From positions 37,108,505-37,172,504 of the forward strand of contig OY365806.1 of NCBI GenBank assembly GCA_959347315.1: a stretch of DNA of 64,000 nucleotides. The letters run 5' to 3'. This DNA is from Bimastos eiseni. Taxonomy: Eukaryota; Annelida; Clitellata; Crassiclitellata; Lumbricidae. Each line of letters begins with the position of its first letter. Positions within the stretch are counted from its first letter, which is position 1. The notes beneath the pieces were generated by a model. It saw nothing but the letters and a program-made list of their open reading frames with translations. It made no database searches and was not told where the DNA came from. The translations under genes were made by a program, and so were the position numbers. Below, in pieces: positions 35,482 through 50,400 of this stretch.

Positions 35482-38400
35482 TTAGCGTATGATGAGGCTT
35501 CGGCATACTGCCAGATGACTTCATAATACCAGTCTATCAACAGAGTTGATTCGACTGCATAATGATGAATGAGGATTATTGCCCAATGCTAATAAAAACT
35601 GTGTGTGTGTACACTGTACAGAATAAAAAGGCATACACACATATACGGATACGTGCATGCAAGATTATACCCTGATGCTTTCTCACAGCTAGATTGAAAT
35701 CATTTAAACTTTTATTTTAATTGAAATGCATCTCGGATCTTAATAAACCGCAAATAATGCAGTTCGCGGAGTATTTTTCCTATAGGCCGCCCCCCCGTCA
35801 GAGCAGAATACAATTTCCGTTGATACAGTGCACAGGAATGCCCCAACTCACCAGTGCAGGACGTACTTAGGTAGGCTGGTCATTTTGGGTCAGCTGATTG
35901 CAGTTATCATGCAAATCAATTAAATCAATTAAGTAATATTAATTGTTTAACCAGAGGGTAACAGGTTTGAATGTACTACCACAAGCCACTGCCCAGCAAA
36001 CCTGGACAAGCTGCTCACCCACAATTCCCAATGATGAAGGCAATGGGAAACCATGTCAGTCATCTCATTCCATGTGGCATAAAGCCAATGGACCTGTCTT
36101 TTGGGATAGAACTCATCCTCATCATCATTGTAAATTGCAGTGCCACCATTTTCTGCATGTCAAAGGTGCAATTCATGTCTGGCATGAGCAGAATCAAATA
36201 TACAAAGATGCATCATCTTCAGTGATATATTTTCATCTCCTCTAAACCGATGGATGAACCTCTTATCACCAGTTTAGACAAATCAACTAAAATCGAAAAT
36301 AGATACAAGAAGACCAGCACATGGAGATGAAGTTTTAGTGACTTAAGATATCCTAGACTCAGCTTAAATAGAGTGAGCAGTCATCCCTCACTGTCCTCTT
36401 TCCACTGATAGTGTATGGACACCAGACAGAGTAGGGGCCTACTCATCATAGCAAAGTTAGCTGTGGCACATGTGAACCTGAATCTGTAAAACATTTCTGG
36501 TCTGGTTGAGATCTGAATCGCTAACCTTCCAACTCCTCACTAGACTACTATGCACACCAATACAACAATCAATAAAATGAATGAATTTATCAGAAATAAC
36601 ATAAAGAAACTAATAATTAATTACCAGAGTGAATTGATTATAAATGGAAAACAATTTATAAACCAAAATGATAATAAAAACCTGAAAACAATGACATTTG
36701 AATAATGATGATTAATTAAATGATCATAAATGAATCTAAAGCAACGACGAAGTTTGACATGGTGCAGATGCTTACTGGCGTTTTGATTGTCTTCAGCAGT
36801 CGCCGCTTCCACGTACATCATGATGTTGACGGAGTCGGCCAGGTCCAGCCGCAGTTTTGAGAAGGGAACGCGATGCTGAGCACAGCTGCTGTAACTGGCA
36901 TGGATGCGCATCGCGAGATCGGGTCGAACGAAGAACTCGGGAAGATGCGAGATGAGATTGAACGTTCCTGACGGATGCGAGTAGTCGGCAACGGGAAGCA
37001 GTCGATTGAGGTCCTGACTGCGAGCGGCCAGAGGCCCCGCCCAGTCCTCCACCGTCGGCCAGTCCTTCAGTCGCAGGATGGACGACGCCGTGCCCCCACT
37101 CTGCTTGCTGCGTGGGGCATTTGAGTGCCGGAAGCCATTCCAGAACTTGTCCATTGGCTGCGATTTGAGCACGATGCCCGTGGAACAGTCGACGAGATCG
37201 ACCTTGACGTGGCCGAACTCCTTGGCGAACGAGCACGGACTCCACAGTTCCTGTCGTGTCTGCTTATCACAGTTGGAGATGAGAACGGGAATGCCGTGCT
37301 GCCAACCGAGCTGGAACAGGCGCACGTTGTTCCGGTTGGTCGAGTCGAGGAGCTGCAGCAACCGGCCGTCGTCGAGCCACAGATGTGACGCATCGTCTTC
37401 TTCCACGGTCTCAGAGTCCTTGGTCTCGTCAGCACTTGCGCAGTCGCCATTGGTGCCAGTGCTTGATGCCTTGTGCTTCATGCTCCTTGTCATCATCTCG
37501 TCCTCCGAACCGGACTCGACCTTCGACTCATCCGACTTGCCAGTGCCGTCTGGGTCAGAGGTCGTCACACCAGCTGGTTCAGCGTTTTCCTTTTTGTCAC
37601 CAGGTTCGACCTGTCCTGTCTTCACCGGTAGCAGAAGTGGCACTCCCGTCACTGAGTTCAGTTTTTTACGATTTCCCAGACGCCCCTTTGTCACATTTCG
37701 CTCGTCAAGCTTGGTTCCGTTGAGGAAGGTTTTTGACGGAGAAAGGTTGTTGGGACCGTAGATGCCATTTTTCCGGGTCATAGAGTACATATCAGTCCCC
37801 TGATCATATCTGAGCACACTCTGGATGCCCCATTTAACAGCAACCTCCCGCAACATTCGGCCGACAACCATTCGAACTGAAAAAGCGAAAATAAAGCAGC
37901 ATAACACTAGAGCATTGTGCTTAATGCAAAGCAATAAATACTGTAAGATATCCTAACTAAAGCAAACATAGATAAAATTAAATCCAAAAACTTGACAACC
38001 TTCCTCTTAGGCTCACATGACTTAGTCTCACACAACAAGTGGAATTTGAGACCCAAATGCAACCGATAGAGTGGAATCTCCTTATACCTCTAAGTGGTCT
38101 GTCAGTCAAGTATCAAATTGCAACAAGGTTTCTATTAATGGAAGAAATTCACTTTACAGTGATGCATTCTTGAATAAATATGAGTTGACTGGTTATCAAA
38201 CAAAGAAATGGATACAAGATCTGACGAACAAAGAAAGCACAACTAAGATGGATAAGGAATGTATGCATAAAGATACAACAAAGTGTGGAGCAAACATGAG
38301 AAAAGCCTTGAGCTTGACAAATGAAGTCTGTAAAAATGAACAAAATTCCTTGGACCCATCACAATGTATTGCATTGTAGTTGGACATTTATAAAGTGACT

Positions 38401-41400
38401 CTTACAGTATGAACTATTCAGAGGTTGTCATTGTGGGAGCCTCGGGGAAATAAAAACGTCCTCAGGCAGCAGACGAATATGGAAGAGATCGCTGCCAGAA
38501 TCTTAGAACGGATCAAGGGGGGGAAGGTCAATTCAAAAGTAAGGGTGTATTATTGAAAAAGCACATCGATTGGCAGATCGGAGGGGCATAGTGAGACAGC
38601 AGTGGTGGGCTTATGCACTTAGTCACAGAGATACTTAGGATTCATCCCTGCTGGGTTCCAGAGATCAAGACCAAATCTTGCACTAAATTCGAGATAGTAA
38701 TGGGAAGCCAATGCAGCTCCTCAATTATATACCCTTCTGGTAAGACAAAACCATAACTATGCATATGGCTGGTTAAAGAGACTGATGATGACTGTAACGC
38801 TAAAATGTGGTTACCACATCAACCATTAGCAATCAACAGCCAAGTAATATAGGAAGGATGAGAAGGTATGGTTTTACCATCACTAGGAACGATCTGTGTA
38901 ATCATGAGGGTCTCTGGCTCGTGTTCCTGACGGTTGGCGCTGCACGTCAACCACCTGTTCTCATCCGCCACTGGACTGGCGCCATCTGTGGAGCTGTGCG
39001 AACGATAGCAGTCGGCGCAGACGGCAAATCCGCACTTCTGGCATGCCCAGTGAATGTCGAAGAGTGTCGCATCGCATACATCACACATCTCACGCACTCC
39101 CTGAATTGGTCGCTTCCAGGCTACTTTCGCTAGAAGACAACAGCCAGTTAAGAGAGAAATTGAATTCATTCCCAACCATCACAAGATCATTACAATCTCC
39201 ATCACCAAACACTATAGCATCGACATCATCATCATCGTTGCTGTCACCATTTGATTCATTAGCCTTTGACAATTGTTTAAAAAATTGCCTTAAAACAAGA
39301 TAATGTTATGCTTACAATTGGCCCCAAAAAGCATAGGTGGTAGAATGTAGTCTCACTTTATTTAGCTCTGTTATCTGTCTATATGAGAGCAAGCACGAGT
39401 GACCCTTTATAACTATTTCTAACATTATCAATATTTTAATAATCAGCATCATAATTGCACCAGAGATAGCATGACAACATACCTTGAAATGGTGCCATAG
39501 ATGCTGCCTCATTCTCAAGGTCGAATAAGGTGAGGAAGCTGTCCTTTATGTTCGACAGGATGTACTTGGCCTGGCAGATGGTCAGCGGAGGAGGATCTGA
39601 GCGTGAACAAAGAGGCATCCAGAGCTGGATGTCGTCAGCATCTGCATCTGTTGGCTTTGAAAAGCCAGCCACAGTCAGGAAACCTTTGGCACTGTAACGC
39701 AACCTACAAAAACACCATGGCAACCCACAGTATGAATAGATAGTGCCTCAAAGGTACAACAGATACTTCCATATAAAGACGCTACACGTGGTGATCACAT
39801 CATGCACTAGTTTCTGGATTGGATTTAGAACATGATGAAGCCAGTTTTAAGGAGCTTTGCACCCAACCATAATTATTCTAATAGACTGTGATATCAAGAA
39901 TAGATGATAAACAAAGATAAGGCACAGCACCAGTAACATTTTCTATCAGCGTGGCATGGCATGGCACATATAAATGTTCAATTACATTACATTACATTGA
40001 TTCGAATTATTTTAGAAAATTACCTTGCCATCACCCCTGCCATTTTTTAAGTTTCTCAAAATTTACTTCTCCTAATTTGTTATGTGTTTCTTAGTACTGA
40101 TGAATTGCAGTTTGGTTTTAAATGTGGAATGATTGTACTAATAGTCCTTCTTTTGTTAGGCAGTGGCGCTGGTAAAATTAGATGAATTCTGTAACAGACA
40201 CCTAGCATGGCTAAATTTGACTCCTGTAATAACTTGTTACCATTTATTCATACTGTACTTGTAATCATACTGCGATTGGCCAGTTTGATATTGAACAGAG
40301 ATGTTGTTGTTATTATAATCATTATTATTACTGAGGCTGTATTTGCCTTAAGGATAATCATCAAGTATTTTGCTAATAAGGGTAGTTATGTGTTCATGGC
40401 TTCTTTGGGTATTAGAAAATGCTGTTGACAGTGTTGTACATAACAAACTATCCCACTCATTCTAATAAGGGGATAGATATATCGCCCCGGCATAGTATCT
40501 ATCTTAAAAGACTGGTATAGCCAATTACTGGTTAAGGTTTCCTGGGGCAGTTGCCTTTTGCACTACTTCTCAGTGACTGACATCTAGTATGAGTACACAG
40601 AGAAGTGTTTTATTGCCCTTGCTTTTAACATGTTCATTAATATGTTTATCCCGTGACTGAGTTAACTTGACAGGATGTCACATCAACCTTTGTATTTATT
40701 GGCTGCTTGCTCTAAGCGAATGACATGTTTTTAATATGAATTCACCCATCTTCTAATGGGCTGCAAAACATGCTTGACCTTTGCACGCCTGTTTCGAATG
40801 GTTTGTCACTGTGGATCAATCCTTCCCCGTCTCATTGCATTGCTGTAGGTAAATTACCCGAAGTCACAATTACTCCTACGACTCTGGGAGATGTCTTGAT
40901 TCTTTGGGTGCGATCTATAAAACACCTGGTTGTGGCGTTTAACCATGGTGCATCGCTTGGTTTGATAACCAGTGAGATGATTTATCCTCTCTGCCTTGTA
41001 ATTGCATCTGCTGACTTGCCAAAGATCTTAACGCCCTGGTTGGTATTCGTATATCTTTACAAGAAAGCGCTGCTTAAAAACTTATGCCTCAGCCATAGTT
41101 AAATATACGATGAGACAGAAAGATGAACTTAACACATGTTGCAACTCTTCTTATGGAAAGTTATTTGGTTTTGCTTAATGGAAACCTGTTAAAGTCCTCA
41201 TCTGTGGCCCTTGTATATTAGACTTGCATCAAACTATTAAGAAATGTCGCATGATGCTTTATTGGCGATTAGTTCACTCGACATTCAATTTTTTCCAGGA
41301 TAGTTTATGGCAGTGTTTCCCAAACTATGAGTCACAACCCAAAAGTGGGTCTTGTCAAGTGGATCGCCATGCTTCAGAACTGTAGTTCCATTAAATTCAG

Positions 41401-44400
41401 AAAAACCAAATGAAACTGTTCTCTTGACCTTCTTTGTTGTATTGTCACCAAGTATACTCCAATGAGTAGAGTCTAGTCTAGTCTCATCATTATATCGAGT
41501 ATATTCAATGCATGCATTGCAAATTGACGTTGAATAGCTAATTAAATGTTAACACAATATTGTTTGTCTTTGTGAGGTCGGTCACGGGCATTCAAAGATT
41601 TTTCCAAAGTGGATCCCACGACCAAAAAAGTTTGGGAAACACTGGTTTATGGTGGTTCGCTTGACTTTATGTTTATAAAGCATTGCACATATGTACGTTG
41701 TGATGCTTGATTTGTTTCTTTATGCCTTTGGGCATAATATAAAGTACTCATAGCAGACATAAAAGAAATTTTAGGAAAGATCAGGTTCAGCAAGCATGAT
41801 AACTCTTCAAAAGTAATTATCTACAGGAACCAGAATATCTCATCTTAGACATCAATTAACCGAAAATAGCGGCTTACTTCCGAAAGGCGTAGAATCGGCA
41901 GAAGATGTTCGGTAGATTCTTATTTCTTTGCGTTCTTGTCATCTTACACTCCCGGCACTTGACGAGCTTCGGAGTGACGTCAGAGCAGGCGCCATCTTGC
42001 AGGAAGGCTTCTTTCGACTTCTTCCGCTTTGCCTCGGAAAGTGGATTCAGTGGCTTGCTTTCGAGAATGGCTGATGGGCTGCCTGTAAATGTAGACGACA
42101 TTTGCAACGTTACTTAATAGTATGATCTTAGTACATTTTGGTCAAAGAAGTGAGTCACATATAAACTTCAGTCCATGTGCTCAGAGAGCCAAGCCATATA
42201 GCTGGGAGGCCTTCAAAGACTCACCAGCGTAGCAGGCGCAGCATGGAACATTAGCTGACAGGTCATTGCAATCCAATGTACTTGAAAGGTGGCACGTAAA
42301 TACACACAGCTATACTCCTGCATGTGTCTACTGTTTCAACTACACGACCACAGAACTGCTATTCATACAATGCAAATAAGCTCTCCCCTTACCTACGATG
42401 CATTCATGCATAAAAGTGCAATTTAAGTCATGGCTCCAAATTACGTAATTTCTTACAACAGCAGTCACTGCAATATCCTGTGACTAACATGCCAACTCAG
42501 TTATAATAACAAGTACATGAAATGCTGCAAGATTAAAGGACAAGGAAGTGGACTGGTCACCCAGCTGTCAGCAAATATAGTGAGCAAAGTCTCGTTAGTT
42601 TAAGTAATAGCACGATATCCCTGTATTTCCCAGGATTAGATCTCAGTTCCCAGAATTCTTGTTAGTTGCACGCATACAAGTGTTCGTGTGTCTGCATTAA
42701 TACATCTTTGAAAACGGATGCTAGCACGAGTCACACCTTTCTCATCAACCTTTCACCAATCCATGACTTGGCAAGCCGGAAATGGCTGATGCCTGTAAAT
42801 GGCTAATGGATAAAAATGGCTAGCATCAGCGAGAATGCCAACTGAAGACAGTCTAATTATTGTAAGCAGCATCAGTATATGGCCATTGATAGCTAACCTT
42901 TTACTTTCCCCTTTTCTTTCGACTCAAGAAATCGAGCAGCCATCTTGGTTTCACAGTCCGTCTGCGATGACAGCGACTCCAGTTCGTTGGATTTTTCTGA
43001 TGACTGGACTTTCGATGACGAGGAAGACTGAGCATCCATGTTATCATCTTCTTCCTATACCACAATAAATAAATAAATAAATCAGTCAATCAATAAATAT
43101 ATCAACATACTGTTATTTGTCGGTCGGTTGGTCAGCCAGCCAGTCAGAAAACTCCAAAAACAAGACACTCATCCAATCAGCCACCTAACACACATGTATG
43201 AAACTATATCATCGATCTATAAATTTATTGCTGAGACAAGTACAGGGATATTGTTTCTGAAAGGCTTGTCATCAACACATGAATTGATTTAATGAATTCA
43301 CAAGGCAAAAACTACAACTTCAATTAATTAAGTGACTTAACAAACACACTGTTCTTAATGATTCATGTTAAGAGACTTCAAGGAGGAAATGCACCCCAGG
43401 CACCAAGGTAGAGTACAACACAAGGCATGTTATGCATGGGGAAGGAGATGTAACCTTTGCTCAGGCAGGGCAAGGTAAACTACAGTGAGATAAGGTAACT
43501 TAGCACACAGAATGTATGCAAAGTTACCATTCACCATTTAAGTATTTAAATAAAGTAGAACATAATTATTAGATATAAACAAAATAGGTTAAAATTAGCT
43601 TGATATGGAAGGCAATGTAAGCAACACAGGTCAACGTCACATGAGACACATTAAAGGCAAGCTATGCAGATTGAAGTAGTACATAACAGTCATGTCAGTC
43701 AGGTGTAATTTAAATCAGCAGTTTTCCAACTTAATTGTTATTGTGCAGGTAAAACAATCAAATGTTGCTTTACCACCAGCAAAGGTCAGATTAAAAACAC
43801 CCAGTGAGCACAAATTCCACTTGCAATTAATTACAGAGGGCAACAACGTAAGCTCTCTTGCAGTGCATTGGGCAGAGCCCTAGCCCCAAGGCATTTTTTG
43901 GCCCATTTGACAAGATAGCATGCATACCACTTGCAGTATGTGTACCGTCATTTGAAACCGTTGACTGAAATGACTGGATTGAATGTTCTAACAAAGGTCA
44001 AGGAGCCCACGTCATCATCCACCCCTCCCTGAACTTTGAGACAGCCCCACTCTGAGCTGGCGGTAAACAGAGGCGAACAAAACTGAGACTGCAATAAATC
44101 TGTAAATGTCCAATCTATCAATCGAAGAGGGGGAGGAGGAGGAGGGAGTTGTTTACCTGTGACTGGTCGGAAATGTTTTCTGTGTTGTCGAGCTGCTTCT
44201 CCTGCACAAGGTCGGGCATCGGTGGACTTTCGGGGTCGGACGGTTTCACCCGCTTGGTCGAACCCGTTGTCTGCTTCTTATTCCGGGTTCTCTTGTTGCT
44301 GTGACCATCTGTCGACTGTAAACAATAGAAGTAGATTTTGAAATTTAAAAACTCACAACAATATGTGTAACAAGAAGAAACATTAACAACAAATGCAGAG

Positions 44401-47400
44401 AAAACAATGCAGAAGAATTCACACAAGGCTGAACAACAACAATAATATGCACAAAGGTAAAAACCAAGACAAATGCAAAACACACTAAATAAACATTGCA
44501 ATGCATAGGGTTAGAGAATCCTCTAACTTATTACAGTATTCAAGCACTGCCAAACAAGAGTGTGTATTGACCGCTTTGTCATTTCGGGCCATTATTTTTT
44601 CGAAATGAATCAAAGTTCAATCCTACTGTGAAATAAGCATGGACATTTATATAGCACCACTAAGGAAAACTCTTCAGCAGTGCTCCAAAAACCAGCACAG
44701 AGCCGTCCATTGACCTAGCCCTGAAGCTGTCACGGGTAGACGCAAAAAAGAAGATCAACAGAAGAATATCAACAAAAATCTGTCTGCAACATTTCTCAGC
44801 CAAATGTATGATGAACAGTTGGCATTCCCATACTTGACGCCCAATAAAAAATATTTCTTCATACTTGCTGCTTGCCTCCAAATGAATGTATTACATTGCA
44901 TTTGTATATATATATAATATATATATTAGAATAGAATAAATATATATATATATATATACTTACTATGGTGTCTTCCTCCTATAGAAGAAACTACTCTAGG
45001 CAGTAGGCACTCCCATTATGTCCTATATTTGCTAATACTCTTATTTTGTCTGCTGTTACTAAATTCTTCCCTAGATAAATGTTATGACACAATAAGATAA
45101 AGGTAAGGTAAAACACTTCTTTAAATAATTAGATGTAAGTTTATCCCTTGTACATTGTACAAAATATGTCTCAGAGTGAGATTCAAACATTTATTAAGGA
45201 TCCTTTAGTCGAGAATCCCATAATATGCTGGATGGAACCAAATAAAAGTCTACTTACTCACCGTACAAACACTGGCGCCACATAAATTACTAGATGTCGC
45301 AGCAAGTGGATTTGAGGAATGGTTGGTTTCCGTTGTCCAGTCTTAACAGAGGATCGGCGGCCAAGCCATGCATCAAACAGCTCTCCATTAATTACTGTCC
45401 AATCTGACTTGCTCACAACAATTTAGAAACCGTATTACTTTCTGAATTTATGACCGCTGCTCCTATCCAGCCACGTATAAATCACACATGGCAGCGGTCG
45501 GTCGCCCTAGGAGGCCATCAAGAGCAGGCGCAGATGAATCACATTGGGGCAAAATGTGGAGTTAATTCAAAAGGACATGAAAGAGAGGAAGCCATCTTCA
45601 TCATCCGTTGAATAATTCTCAACAGGGATAAACTTCTTTTTTACCCCAGCAGGATGTACCAACTTCTGCAGATGCTATCCTGCGTGTTGCCGCCAGATCA
45701 ACGTACATCAAATGTCAGCAGTCACCCCATATTATAACTTGTTCATATACCCAACCAACAATGTTTTCTGTGTGCAAGAAATATTTTGTGTGTGCAATAT
45801 TTTATACATGGTTCGCACTTTTGTGCGCAGGTTCAAACTGAATGCGATGATAGTTAAATTGACACCATATCTAAAAGTCTGTGGTGATAAGTTCCAATAA
45901 CCGATTTAAAGTTCCTTGTCCATAGATAAATAAGGGGACGTTTCAGCCAAGGAACAAAAGTTTCTGAAGTAGGGTAGGCAGGTCGCAGCCGGCTAGGAGA
46001 TTCGATTTACATAGTTTCATAAAAATATTGTAAGCGCATACTAAATTCTTGTGTGTGCTGGCTCCATGACCCATGTGCGAGCACACACGAGCACAGCTTA
46101 GTGGAACATTGTCAACCACACCCTACTCTACCTACTTACTAAGTACCCTACTCGGTAACCGTATCCTACCCTACAAACTTCACAACTGTCATGTCCCTAA
46201 TAGCCAACTGAATGTAGGAATCCAACTCCTGAGTGTAATTACTTATACAATTAACTAATTATAATTAAAATGTATGGACACTGAGGAGATGACAGGTCGA
46301 GGACAATACTTCCCCCCCGGACATTACTCCATTACAATACATAATGCCCAATGTTTATGATATTAGTAAATCGGATTTAATCAGGAATTCATTAAAATAG
46401 ACATTGTCTCACATTAAATGAACAACACAATGTAATGGCTTAAACATTGATAAACATTAAAAAAGTCAAGTTGAGTTCAAATCCATAATTAATTAGAATT
46501 TAATATTGTGTGCAATGGCACATAAAATATTCAAGGCTGTTTCTGTTCACAAAATAACGCACGATATTGAGAATATGTGCACCGCAGTCACAACACTTTT
46601 TTCTGGTTGGTTTGACTTTATGACCTCCAAGGAGCTGGTCAACAGTTGTGTTTAAGACAGAATGTTTCCTTTCAAGGACCTTCAGGAATTTCCAAAAGCT
46701 AGGACAGTGACAACCCATTGCAGCCTGCATTTTTCTGTGTCAACTTTCCACGCTGTAGTTAGCACCTGGCAAGTCCTTTTCCACACAACCATTAACATCC
46801 TACACTTTTTGGACATACACATACCTTTTATGCACAACTTTTGTTTAATCGTAAACGGGTAATCGGGGCAATGTCTGGGAGGTAATGTCCAGGGGTAATG
46901 TCCTTTTCCCCGAGATGACACATGACCGTGAGAGAAACGATGGCTCCATGAATTATATGCAAAGGGAGATGAGACTGAGACCTAAAAGAAGTCAGAAGAG
47001 TAAGAAGAAGAGGCAAAATGGAAGGGGTACAACAAATGACTGGTGAGCAGATCATTGTCTAACTAAGCATTATGAAAATCTTGCCCTAAAAGAACTTCGA
47101 TTAGTCATGATTTACGACAATAAGACCCAAATAAAAACCTGCTAACAACAATGCCTGAGCCAATGTTGACCCAAATGAAGAAGTAGATTTAAAAGGCCGT
47201 ATTTTTTTAACAGCCTTTTATAACTACTGAAGACTTTAAACCAACTATGGCCTTTCCTTGGCTTTATTCAGTTCAGAATGATATAATAAGGCCATAATAT
47301 TATATATATATCATGTATATAGGTGCGGAGATTGTACACAGCATTGACTAAGAGCCTCCATAACATTCTTATGCATATTCCTTATTGGCTATTATCTGAG

Positions 47401-50400
47401 ACATGCTTTTATCTCGCTTAATCAGACCATTTTGAAGACTGCAAAAATAAACACAATTTTCATTCTGCTTTGCAATGAGGTCAATCAATGTTCCAGTTCC
47501 AACACAATTAACTGTACCATAATACACACACACACGCACGCACCAACGAATGCACGCACGCACAATCGTCATCCTTATTATAAATATGCATAAATAATTA
47601 CAAACATAATGCTTATGCTAATACTTCATACAAACACATAAAAAATGACATCGCACACATAATATTATACTCAATATGGCACCACACACCACATACACAC
47701 CCAAAACAAGTGCAGTGCTTAATATTCAACAAGTAATGCCGGTAATACACTGGTCATCACCACATTCAGGGCAATAATGATCTCAACATACAAAGCAGCA
47801 GCAGCTGTTTCTACAACAGCAATGACGTCATCATCATCTTCATCGCCATCACCACCACCATTAATGGCATCATCATAAACACACTCAAGCACACACCCAA
47901 ACAATATCACTGCAGTTCTCTTAGGATACAAATGGTTTTGGGATTTCTTAATCTTACTGTTCGACCCTAAACGCTTTAAAGCAAAGATGAGAATATTACT
48001 AACCTTCCATCATAAAAATTTCATACATCACTAACACCAATTTCAACCTAGACTGAACATGATGTTTGAATCCATCTTATCACTACAGCCAATAAATATT
48101 AGGTCTGCATGCTTTCAACTGCTATTACCGTCTGATTTGCAGTTGTCTACCACAAAAGGTCAATACTGTCAACTCACTATCACCTAAATCACTTGTCAAG
48201 ACTACTAACTACTCTGCCAGTTGCATAACTCAACCTTAACACAGCACACCTTCAATAACATCTCAGAATCAAATTCACAGAATCTGTGCATAAAACTAGA
48301 AATGGTTAGAATGAATACAACACATGAGAAGACAGAATGCAAAGGACTGACCCGGGTTCCTTCAGAGTCGACGTCATCCAAGTCTTCCTGCTGTTTCATG
48401 TGGTTGAATTCCTTTGAGGAGACCTTCACCTGACTCTGCGCTTCCTTTGGGATGTACGACAGATTAATGTAGCATCCACGGACTCCTCCGCTGCCGTCCG
48501 TCTTCTCCCCAGGTGGCGCCACCGGCTTCGAACCGCACGACGGGACCTCATCTCCACATTCCGAGCTGTTCTTCTTGTCCTCGTTCAGGTAGTGGTGCAG
48601 CCACGCTTTGCGGTGGAACTTGTGGTGGATGGAGAGATTGATGCCTCCCAGAGATGGAGGCGGAGGCGTCACGGAGGCGGTGGCAGATGACGATGGAGCG
48701 GTCGTCGTGGGACTGTGTGCGCTCAGGGTGTCGCTGTCCGTGTCGAGGCATCCGCCGCGCCCGCGGTTCACGTTCTCTGTCAGAGAGGACAGCGAGCTCA
48801 AAGACGCCCCGCCTGGAGATGGTGCCGGGGCCGGAGGCGGTTGGGTTAGGACCAGAAGGGGTGGCACTGGATCTGCAGAACGGACCGGAGGAGCGCATTC
48901 GACCGGAGCATTCGGGGTCGACGACGCAGAAGGCCGCATGGTCTCGACGTCTGAGAACAGCGGTCTCGCAGGGATCGGTCTGTCTGGCTCTGGGGTCTTG
49001 GGGACCGTGGCAACGGGTGTGGCAATGGGAGTGGCGACGACAAGACCATGAATGGCATCGTCGCCAGGTTTTGGCTCGGAATCGAGGAGCTGTCGCATCT
49101 TTTCTCGGACGGGCGACGGTTGGTCGACCTCGATGTCCTTGTCCTGAAGGAATGCGTTCTGGACAGCATGGTCTACAAATGACTTGAAACTGTCCAGGTA
49201 GGCAGGCTGCTGCACGTTCTGATGTGAGGAGCCACTCGTCATTGAATCTCCATGCGCGGCCGGCATTGCAGAACTTGTCTTTGGAATTGCAAACCTTGAC
49301 ACCAATTCTGATTCGAGCCTTGATTTTTTCTTTGTCGTGGCGTTGTTCGGCTCCTTCTTTGGTCGTCGCTTCATAGAAGAACTGAGGTCCTCTAGGGATT
49401 TAGAGCCATCCTCGGACCCTAGTGCCAAGTGAAGACCTTGACCAGAACCATGTAGCGCCGAACTGGCTTGCAAAGCTAAGGCACCTGTGGCACCTGTTGA
49501 TGAAATCACTGACGAGATGTAGAGTGGATTTGGAACGAGGCCTTGCTGGATAAGGCTACAGGTTGGCAGGCTGACCAGATGATGACCGGGGACGACGGAA
49601 CTGGTCAGATGTCCACTTGGAGGAATGTTCTGTCCTGAGTAACCAGTCAGCTTTGGATGCGTGCCAAGATTAGGGCCACCTTTCTGCGGAATTATACCAA
49701 TGGCCATGTCCCTCCATTGCTCATACTGCTCCTTGCTCCCAGCCAGCCATGGGGCAAAACCATCCCTGGGTCCAGCCTCCACGTTATACATTGCGGTACT
49801 GACTGCTGGCAAGGGCCTTGGACTGTTCGTAATGTTTCGTCCCTGCTTGAGGTCCTTAACGACGCTGCCCGAAGGCGGGCTTCCAAGCGTCAATTTGGAG
49901 CCAGCCTGTGAAACCGATCCAAGGTTCCCTGTAACAGAACTTGATAGACGAACGCCGTTACCAAAGGACGGTTGACCCTCTGGTCCACGGTGCAGGCCGG
50001 ACCCGGCCGTTCCGAGCGTTATGCTGCCATGGTGATACATGTCACATGGGTCTCTGGCAGTGACACACCGTGGCTCCATGATCACCGATGTCTGCTTGGT
50101 GTCGTGCTTCGCTTCGACACTGCCGTTCTTCATCGTCACAAAAGAGTCGTGTCGCTCGTACTTGGATCCTGCGTCCGTCTCCGCTTTTGGGGAGGCTTCT
50201 TCTTTCAGTGCGTGGGTGGGAAGGCGGCCCTGTGGGGAGTTGTAGAGGTGGTCTTTTGGAGGTTGTGGTGGCTGATACCCATACAGGTTAAAGTTCAGCA
50301 TCTCCGGCTTCATTTGGCCGGGCGATGCAAAGTGTGCTGGACCTAACGATGATGGTTTACTGGCGCTGTTTGTGCCTTCGTGCTTCGTGCTCTCGCGACG

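Noticed and set aside
37078..37761. Plus-strand frame of 227 residues
   Set aside because: Antisense to the KDM3-like JmjC exon, with no domain of its own.
48608..49187. Plus-strand frames of 147 and 177 residues
   Set aside because: They lie antisense within the GC-rich exon 48352-50649, which has much better evidence; they are shadows.
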